From NCBI GenBank assembly GCA_905221605.1, contig CAJNDS010002179.1, positions 115,001-135,000 of the forward strand: a DNA stretch of 20,000 nucleotides, in the 5' to 3' direction. The translations under genes and the position numbers were made by a program. Positions 15,260-20,000 of this stretch are shown here, in pieces (within the stretch, counting starts at the first letter, position 1; every line of letters starts with the position of its first letter). The notes under the pieces were generated by a model. That model was not told where the DNA came from. It made no database searches and saw only the letters and a list, made by a program, of their open reading frames with translations. The DNA is from Symbiodinium natans. Its lineage: Eukaryota; Sar; Dinophyceae; Suessiales; Symbiodiniaceae.

Positions 15260-15464
15260 GCTAACGGTATTGCCAGCACCTTACGCATTAGAAGTATCTT
15301 CTCGAGAGTGGAAAACTCAAGCGCTCCACCCTTTACAGCTCGAACTGCTGTAATTAAACACAGTATTTCACCGCTTGGGACTCTATGGCCCATATGGTGC
15401 TAGTAGCCATAGGCCGTGAAGCAGAATCTTGCGGGGTCTGTCTTTTAGCTTGGGAGCCTCCGGC
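15260..15464. other. No feature recognised
   Basis: Unique-looking sequence without repeats; short open frames on both strands, none with a recognised motif. Confidence 0.4.
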
Positions 15465-15561
15465 CTGCACACCCTAAACCCTAAACCCTGAATCCTAAAC
15501 CCTTCCGGACTCCCGTAAACCCTAAACCCTAAACCCTAAACCCTAAACCCTAAGATCCCAC
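15465..15561 (-). repeat. Telomere-type block spanning a candidate 97-bp intron
   Basis: On minus it starts GTGGGATC, then runs through two groups of TTTAGGG units separated by about 20 unique bases, and ends GTGTGCAG|G. It follows the candidate exon 15672-15562. Confidence 0.45.
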
Positions 15562-15672
15562 CTCCCCCGATGCCAGGCGTCTTGTCCACCTTGCACTGCT
15601 TCAGAACATCCTCTCCGCAGGAGTGGAAGACGCTGACGCAGTTGCCTCTTCCCAGGCGCAAAATGTTGAGCC
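15562..15672 (-). CDS. Candidate exon, unrecognised
   Basis: A 111-nt minus-strand segment between CCAG|GG (15673/15672) and GGAG|GTGGGA (15561). It is open in two frames. One encodes LNILRLGRGNCVSVFHSCGE then DVLKQCKVDKTPGIGG and looks the more protein-like. The other would stay in phase with sequence beyond the next AG|G at 15464. No family is recognised. Confidence 0.35.
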
Positions 15673-15685
15673 CTGGTCGGGGTAC

Positions 15686-15900
15686 TTATATTATAGGTTC
15701 CATGTGACAATATAGGATCCCGAAATTATGTAATAAACAGGCTTTCTGTACTATAATAGGGGTCGCCAAATCACAAGGTCCAGTATAAAAGATATATAAG
15801 GTTCGTATTACATAGGAGTACAAATTACATAAGGTTCCGGATTGTAATGTAGGAGTTCCTAGGTTGTATAAGGTTCCGCATTTTAATAGGAGTCCCAAAC
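15686..15900 (+). repeat. Degenerate tandem repeat, period 33-39
   Basis: Units of the form ATAAGGTTCC...TTAyATAGGAGT start near 15796, 15829 and 15868, with more diverged ones near 15691. AT-rich; the frames through it are not genes. Confidence 0.6.
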
Positions 15901-16052
15901 ATCATGTCGAGAGAGCCTCCCATTGGGCTTGGAGGGTTTGGGGGTTGCTGCTATACGTGATGTAGAGGAAGACAAATCCTCGCAATTCTTGGGCCTAAAC
16001 CCTAGAGGGTCTATATAGGGCTTGGGCATCCTAAGCCCCCTAGGCAACTCAC

Positions 16053-16273
16053 CCGAATTCATTAAGCCTAACAGATTCCGCAAAACCTGAGGAACCCTAA
16101 ACCCTAAACCCTAAACCCCAAACCCCAAACCCCAAACCCCAAACCCTAAACCCAAAACCCTAAACCCTAAACCGATCCGGGGGGGGGGGGGGTGGGGCGC
16201 TGGGGCAGCCTGCCGATTTGGCCTTGCAAGGATCAGAGCCATCGGCTGGGCAGTTCGTCAAGTGTGTGCCGAC
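16053..16273 (-). CDS. Candidate two-exon frame, Cys-rich, unrecognised
   Basis: Exon a: 16273-16201 (CCCAG|G; VGTHLTNCPADGSDPCKAKS then AGCP; donor GC at 16200). Exon b: 16086-16053 (CTCAG|G; SFAESVRLNEF; donor GG|GTGAGT). Phases match across the 113-bp GC-AG intron, which contains a C14 run in sense (16179-16192) and a telomere-type array (16093-16172). The spaced Cys pattern suggests a secreted or disulfide-rich module, which is inference. On minus, sequence below 16053 also stays open to about 15885. Confidence 0.4.
16093..16172 (-). repeat. CCCTAAA/CCCCAAA array
   Basis: About eleven units, four of them CCCCAAA, inside the candidate intron 16200-16087. Confidence 0.95.
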
Positions 16274-16298
16274 CTGGGAAGAAGCTTCCTGTTGGTTA

Positions 16299-16336
16299 GT
16301 AGGGTTTAGGGTTTAGGGTTTAGGGTTTAGGGTTTA
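16299..16336 (+). repeat. TTTAGGG array
   Basis: Five clean heptamers, C-rich in sense. Confidence 0.95.
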
Positions 16337-16447
16337 ATGAGGTACCCCAAATAATCCCTTAAAGGGTAAACATAGGGCCCAAATTCCCTCATCCCCTACT
16401 AACCAGCAGTAAGGAAGGGGGACTTCGCCAAGCTCGGAAGGAGAGCC

Positions 16448-16570
16448 CTGGTAGCCCCAGTAAGAATGATCTACTAAGGCTGCCCTTTGTGGGGTTGGAT
16501 ACTTTGTAAGGGAACCCTGAAGCCACAAAAGGGCAAGAGGGCACCACTGGGCTAATCACCAAGGAGGTGC
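16448..16570 (-). mobile_element. Family A introner, copy 4: candidate 123-bp GC-AG intron
   Basis: The TIRs CCTGGTAGCCCCAG (16447-16460) and CTGGGCTA...CCAAG (16547-16563, with a 4-bp insertion) frame the familiar interior (GGTTGGATACT, AAGGGAACC). On minus, a GC donor at 16570-16569 follows CCCCAG, and the acceptor CTACCAG|GG is at 16449-16448. Excision joins FELFNPQWASP and LSFRAWRSP in phase. Length and splice type match the proven case at 5795-5916 (122 bp, GC-AG). Confidence 0.7.
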
Positions 16571-16651
16571 CTGGGGATGCCCATTGGGGATTGAACAATT
16601 CAAAGCTCGAGAGGGCTTGTCCGGAGAAGCCTGAAGAGTCACCAGAGATGT

Positions 16652-16685
16652 TTAGGGTTGAGGGTTTAGGGTTTAGGGTTTAGGA
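16652..16685 (+). repeat. TTTAGGG block
   Basis: Four to five heptamers with one TTGAGGG. Confidence 0.9.
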
Positions 16686-16689
16686 GTGT

Positions 16690-17064
16690 CCCCGTCTCGT
16701 GTCCGAACTCCGGTGCAGAAGAGCGGCGCACTTCTTTGCACGGGCCTTCTTCTTTTTCTTCTTTGTCACCTTTTCTGCCAGTTCCGTGCCATGGGATGCC
16801 TGTGCCAGGGAAACGCTCAGTCAACCTGCAAAACCTTGAGCAGCAAGAGTAACCACCAACATCCCGGACGTTTTCAAAGATCTAAACCCTAAACCCTGAA
16901 CCCTAAACCCTTATAAACCCTAAACCCTAAACCCAGTATGAGGTTGAGGGCGGCTTCATTGACCCTCCGAAAACTTCTGTGCTGGAATGTTCCTGCCAGT
17001 ACAGGGCATGAATCACACCGCTGGCCTCGTCTGCATCCAATCGGTCCAAGATTGCTTCGACCTC
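16690..17064 (-). CDS. Candidate two-exon frame across a pure telomeric intron, unrecognised
   Basis: Exon a: 17064-16933, after TTGCCAG|G, exactly 44 codons (EVEAILDRLDADEASGVIHA ... MKPPSTSYW). Exon b: 16881 to about 16690, phase 0, IFENVRDVGGYSCCSRFCRL and then a Lys/Glu-rich part, open until the next telomere-type block. Reading straight through would give Trp, Val and a stop, so only splicing of 16932-16882 keeps it open. Composition (helical, charged) looks protein-like; I do not recognise a family. A GT donor at 16825 could shorten exon b to 56 nt. Confidence 0.45.
16882..16932 (-). repeat. Candidate intron made entirely of telomeric repeat (51 bp)
   Basis: On minus it begins GTTTAGGG and ends TTTAG, with seven units in all, one expanded to TTTATAAGGG and one TTCAGGG. 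No other sequence lies between the two exon frames. Confidence 0.6.
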
Positions 17065-17069
17065 CTGGC

Positions 17070-17340
17070 AACTCCCCAAACCCTAAACCCCAACTGGAAC
17101 CCTAAACCCGTGTTGATAGGCACCCTGGGCCAAAAAAAGGTTCACCTTCCAACTATGGGTAGGATTCTATATGTATATATATATATACACCCCAAAAGGA
17201 TTATATATATATATATACCCTAAAAGGTTAAAGGCTACCTACTCAGCTAAGAAACCCTGAACACCTCGACCACTTCCGAGACCGCGTGGCGGGGAAGCCC
17301 AAATTTTCCTCAGCCTCCTTACGTTTCGCAAGTTTTCAGA
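17070..17340. other. Spacer with two (TA)n tracts
   Basis: TA runs at 17173-17188 and 17202-17216 flank a short ACCCCAAAAGG/ACCCTAAAAGG motif repeated after each, and GGGTAGGATTC precedes the first. Degenerate CCCTAAA pieces lie at 17076-17110. No gene is assigned. Confidence 0.6.
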
Positions 17341-17432
17341 GAGCCCGATACCCCTTAATTGCGGCACATGCCCTAGATGATGCATTCCTCTATGCTTTTA
17401 AGGTATATTCCTTATGGAAGGGTATTGAACTC
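17341..17432. mobile_element. Family B TIR element, copy 4
   Basis: GAGCCCGATACCCCTTAA (17341-17358) is inverted as GAAGGGTATTGAACTC (17417-17432) with mismatches. The interior keeps TTAAGGTATATTCCTTA. Confidence 0.65.
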
Positions 17433-18110
17433 TGTACAAAACATGACATATACGGCCACATATCTATATATCCATGATTCCGGGTACAGCTTAGAAGCAT
17501 TTAGTTCATAGGCATCAGATAAGTGGAGCCGCAATAGGCGGGCGCCCATTTGTAAAAACCTCAAAATAAACTCAACTCTTTCCACAAGTTTTGAAAGCCA
17601 AAACCGTGTGGGGGCATTATAAAATCTTGGAGTACTATTCGGTTAAGAACCACCCAAAACATGAACATGTTCGTCCTTGGATGGAAGGATGGATGGATGG
17701 ATGGCACGCAGGGTACGGCTGCCAAAGGGTGCCTTCCCCTCCGCCGTCTCCGGGAGCCTCCGCAAGCGTCATCGGCAACCCTCCAGCAAAGGTTCGAGGT
17801 CCCTGACTGGCCACCCCTCGCAAGCATCCATGAACTCACGAGTGCGCACAGGCCAGACGGCAGTGGATCCTCGAATTGTATGCGAGCACAGGGCCAGTAG
17901 TGAGTCCACGCATCCTCCACTCACACCCTGCACTCTATAGGCAAACACTGCCAATGCCCAGAGTGAGTGCCCATAACAGTATGGGTTGCGGCATGGCAAC
18001 ACTGCTCCAGCAGGCTGTGGAAGCAGCCATCGTCCTTACCCTGGCAATATAGGGAGTATCGCTTTTTACTTTCATCTATTTTTGTATTTATCTGTCCTTC
18101 TTTTGTTTTT
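17433..18110. other. Unassigned stretch, GC-rich in the middle, with a GGAT microsatellite
   Basis: (GGAT)n lies at 17687-17704. From about 17700 to 18000 all three minus frames and two plus frames stay open for 60 or more codons, so open frame alone says nothing here. A minus frame containing SLWALAVFAYRVQGV recalls the LWA repeat of the pseudogene at 9130, but only once and without the rest of the unit. No gene is called. Confidence 0.4.
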
Positions 18111-18792
18111 TTTGAGGGGGGGGGGGAGAGGGGGGTTGAGGTTCTTAAGCCAATAGTAATTTCCAGGGTTATGTAGGGATGAGGGCCCATAGAGCTCGAA
18201 CATTTACAAAATGCTCCAAAAACTAACCCCAGTTAAGGGTTAATAGAAAGGTCCCTAGAATCTTTTTGGTTTAACCCGAAGGGTTTTCGGGTTTGGGGGA
18301 ACCCCTAAACCTCTTCCAAAATTCCCGGGCAAAGCCGGCTGACTGGGCCTTGGGTTGCAGATAAGTAGGATTCGGGCTGGCTTGGGAAGTTCTATGTCAT
18401 GACGAAAAGTTTAGGGTTAGGGTTTAGGGCTGAGGGGCATGGGATTCTTGGGGCGGGCGGTATTTTTTCCAACGCTCGACAAACTGCTTGACTAGTGAAT
18501 GCTCGGACTTGAGATGCTGATTCCCAACCCTAAAACCCTAGATACTGAACGCTAAACCCTAAACCCGAAATACTGAACCTAAGCCCCTGCCCCTACCCCC
18601 TAAACCCTGAACCCTAAACCCTGAATACTGAGCCCTAAACCCTAAACCCTAAACCCAAAACCCTAAGCAACAAACCCTGAATACCTGTCGGGGGGGGGGG
18701 GGGGGGGGGAGGAGGTCCTCGGAGCCGCCCTGCGCCGAGCCGCGGGCCTCCGTACGAAGCAGCGCCGCGGGCGTCCTCGGCTTGGTATCTCA
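18111..18792. other. Repeat-rich stretch without a supported gene
   Basis: G runs at 18116-18126 and 18690-18709 (about twenty G). GAGGTTCTTAAGCCAATAGTAA at 18137-18158 resembles the right end of the family E element at 804-833. A TTTAGGG piece is at 18403-18435, and a long degenerate CCCTAAA/CCCTGAA block at 18520-18680. After the G run, a plus frame reads EVLGAALRRAAGLRTKQRRG in GC-rich sequence; it is not assigned. Confidence 0.45.
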
Positions 18793-18925
18793 GGGGTTTA
18801 GGGTTTAGGGCTAGGGTTTAGGGTTTAGGGCTTAGGGCTTAGGGTTTAGGGTTTAGGGCTTAGGGTTTCGGGTTTAGGGCTCAGGGCTTAGGGTTTAGGG
18901 GGGTTTCGGGTTTAAGGTTCAGCTG
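18793..18925 (+). repeat. Degenerate TTTAGGG array
   Basis: About fifteen units with many CTTAGGG, GCTAGGG, TTTCGGG and CTCAGGG variants. Confidence 0.9.
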
Positions 18926-19273
18926 TTTACGGGAATTTATTAGGGTTTATAAGGGCTTGCACAGGAGGTCTGGCTTTTCCGGGCTTCAGAGGTATCATGT
19001 ATAGTTCTAAGGCTTCCAGGATTCAGATCATCGGGGTTAAAGGGTTTGCGACCCTAAACCCTAAACCCTAAACCCTAAGGACTAAACCCTCTTGAGAGTT
19101 TAGGGTTCCCATGCCATTCTTGAGGAGTGCAGGGTGGAAATGACCGGATTCTGGGCACCGGCAGGATGGAGTTCTGAACGGTTTAGGGTTTAGGGTTCAG
19201 GGTTTAGGGTTAAAGGGTTTATCTGTGAGCGAGGAAGGCTTTGATTTTCATATGGTTGTTACAGTTCATCATA
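18926..19273. other. Spacer with short ITS pieces, no gene seen
   Basis: CCCTAAA at 19051-19090 and TTTAGGG/TTCAGGG at 19181-19220. The sequence between is unique and short. Confidence 0.5.
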
Positions 19274-19336
19274 GGGATTCTAGTACCCCCTATTCATCCC
19301 TACTAAGGACTGTTAGTATGAGGGGGCACATCCCAA
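19274..19336 (-). mobile_element. Family D TIR element, truncated copy
   Basis: The right end GGACTGTTAGTATGAGGGGG...CACATCCCAA (19307-19336) and the centre (GGGATTCTAGTACCCCCTAT) align to the reverse complement of the element at 10895-11000. The left third, including one TIR, is missing. Confidence 0.75.
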
Positions 19337-19449
19337 CCTAGAATACACATCTGAGCGCAAATCTCCTGTACTTGGTCTTGCAATGATTGGGGTTTCGGTG
19401 GCTCCTCGGGAACGAAAGGGCGTCCGGTTGGGAAACCCTAAACCCTGCA

Positions 19450-19640
19450 CCCGAAGCTTTTGTTCCCTAAGCCCAAAAAAACCTAAAGCCACAAAACCAC
19501 AAAAACCCCAAATCACAAAAACCAAACATCCCAAAACCCAAAAATCCAACATAACCTAAACCCACAACCCAAAATCCCAAAAAAACCGAAACCCCAAAAA
19601 ACCCCACAAACCCAAGAGCCCTAAATCCATGAAGTCCCTA
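19450..19640. repeat. A/C-rich low-complexity tract (AAACC/AAAACC units)
   Basis: Irregular CCCAAAA, CCACAAAA and ACCCCAAA units with scarce G and T, probably decayed telomere-type or microsatellite sequence. The minus frame through it is compositional. Confidence 0.7.
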
Positions 19641-19659
19641 AAGCCCCTAAACCCTAAAC

Positions 19660-19885
19660 CCTTTTTGAAGCATCGACCTCCTGAACCCTAAACCCTAAAC
19701 CCTAAACCCTAAACCCTAAACCCTAAACCCTAAACCCTAAACCCTAAACCCTAAACCCTAAACCCTAAACCCCAAACTTGGTGTGGCCCAGCATCCCAGC
19801 TCTCTCACGGTATCTCTTGTGGCCCACCTCCTGTGGCTCCAGAAATCCAAGCAGGGCCTCCCCCTCTTCATGCTCCACCCTGACC
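19660..19885 (-). CDS. Candidate exon(s) across a telomeric intron, unrecognised
   Basis: Exon a: 19885-19778, after ATCAG|G, 35 codons plus split ends (VRVEHEEGEALLGFLEPQEV ... MLGHT). Its upstream acceptor lies at the edge of a degenerate telomere-type block (19890-19957). Exon b: 19680 to about 19660 (TTCAG|G), in matching phase, adding KRSMLQK before another GTTTAGGG. Exon b is only 21 nt and doubtful; exon a is the stronger. No family is recognised. Confidence 0.35.
19681..19777 (-). repeat. Telomere-type array, candidate 97-bp intron
   Basis: On minus it begins GTTTGGGG, runs through about twelve TTTAGGG units and ends TTCAG|G; no non-repeat sequence is present. Confidence 0.5.
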
Positions 19886-19889
19886 CTGA

Positions 19890-19957
19890 TTAGGGTTTAG
19901 AGTTTGGGGTTCGGGGTTTAGGGTTTCGGGCTTAGGGTTTAGGGTTTAGGGATTGGA
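19890..19957 (+). repeat. Degenerate TTTAGGG block
   Basis: About nine units with GTTCGGGG, TTTCGGG and CTTAGGG variants. Confidence 0.9.
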
Positions 19958-20000
19958 GGGGGGGTGTCTTGGGTAGGATGTACATGGGGGGCATTGGGGT

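Noticed and set aside
17769-18002. LWA-repeat gene fragment (SLWALAVFAY)
   Set aside because: A single partial match in a region where five of six frames are open; no neighbouring units.
1-20000. Dinoflagellate spliced-leader relicts, tRNA, 5S rRNA or snRNA genes
   Set aside because: Looked for the leader core (CCATTTTGGCTCAAG) and for cloverleaf or 5S-like patterns on both strands; no convincing match by eye.

Overview
The window looks like nuclear DNA of a dinoflagellate (symbiodiniacean/suessialean-like; the lineage is inferred). Three things point there. First, about fifty short blocks of the TTTAGGG/CCCTAAA telomere-type heptamer are scattered through all 20 kb in both orientations, so this is not a chromosome end. 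Second, the coding sequence that can be recognised is cut into short exons (27-265 nt). In the one gene I can align to a known family, five of seven introns start with GC instead of GT, and all seven acceptors read AG|G. Third, every convincing exon lies on the minus strand, as in the unidirectional gene arrays of dinoflagellates. I see no tRNA, rRNA, CRISPR or bacterial operon signal.

Layout, from high to low coordinates (the direction of transcription): candidate exons around 19.9-19.7 kb; an ITS-rich stretch with no clear gene (about 19.6-17.1 kb); a run of candidate exons at 17.06-15.56 kb; repeats and one unassigned frame at 15.3-13.2 kb; a five-exon candidate gene at 12.46-11.33 kb; candidate exons at 10.71-10.30 kb; a decayed LWA-repeat (OPR/RAP-like) pseudogene at 9.59-9.13 kb; candidate exons at 8.68-7.87 kb and 6.76-6.52 kb; and the best-supported gene, a beta-lactamase/family VIII esterase-like serine hydrolase, at 6.18-1.64 kb with a probable further exon at 0.65-0.57 kb, running off the left edge.

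The non-coding part is built from at least seven small terminal-inverted-repeat (TIR) element families plus the telomere-type blocks (interstitial telomeric sequence, ITS). One TIR family of about 120 bp behaves as an introner: two copies coincide with GC-AG introns of 122 and 123 bp, and removal of the first exactly restores the hydrolase reading frame. The most unusual pattern concerns the heptamer. Read G-rich in the sense direction, it contains both a donor (GTTTAGGG) and a dinoflagellate-style acceptor (TTTAG|GG). Several candidate introns of 37-97 bp consist mostly or wholly of it, with exon phases that fit on both sides. ITS is also found inside TIR elements and inside a conserved protein motif of the pseudogene, so it seems to be inserted de novo rather than left by chromosome fusion. 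Apart from the hydrolase and the LWA-repeat remnant I cannot assign functions; other exon calls rest on open frame plus splice signals and are hypotheses.
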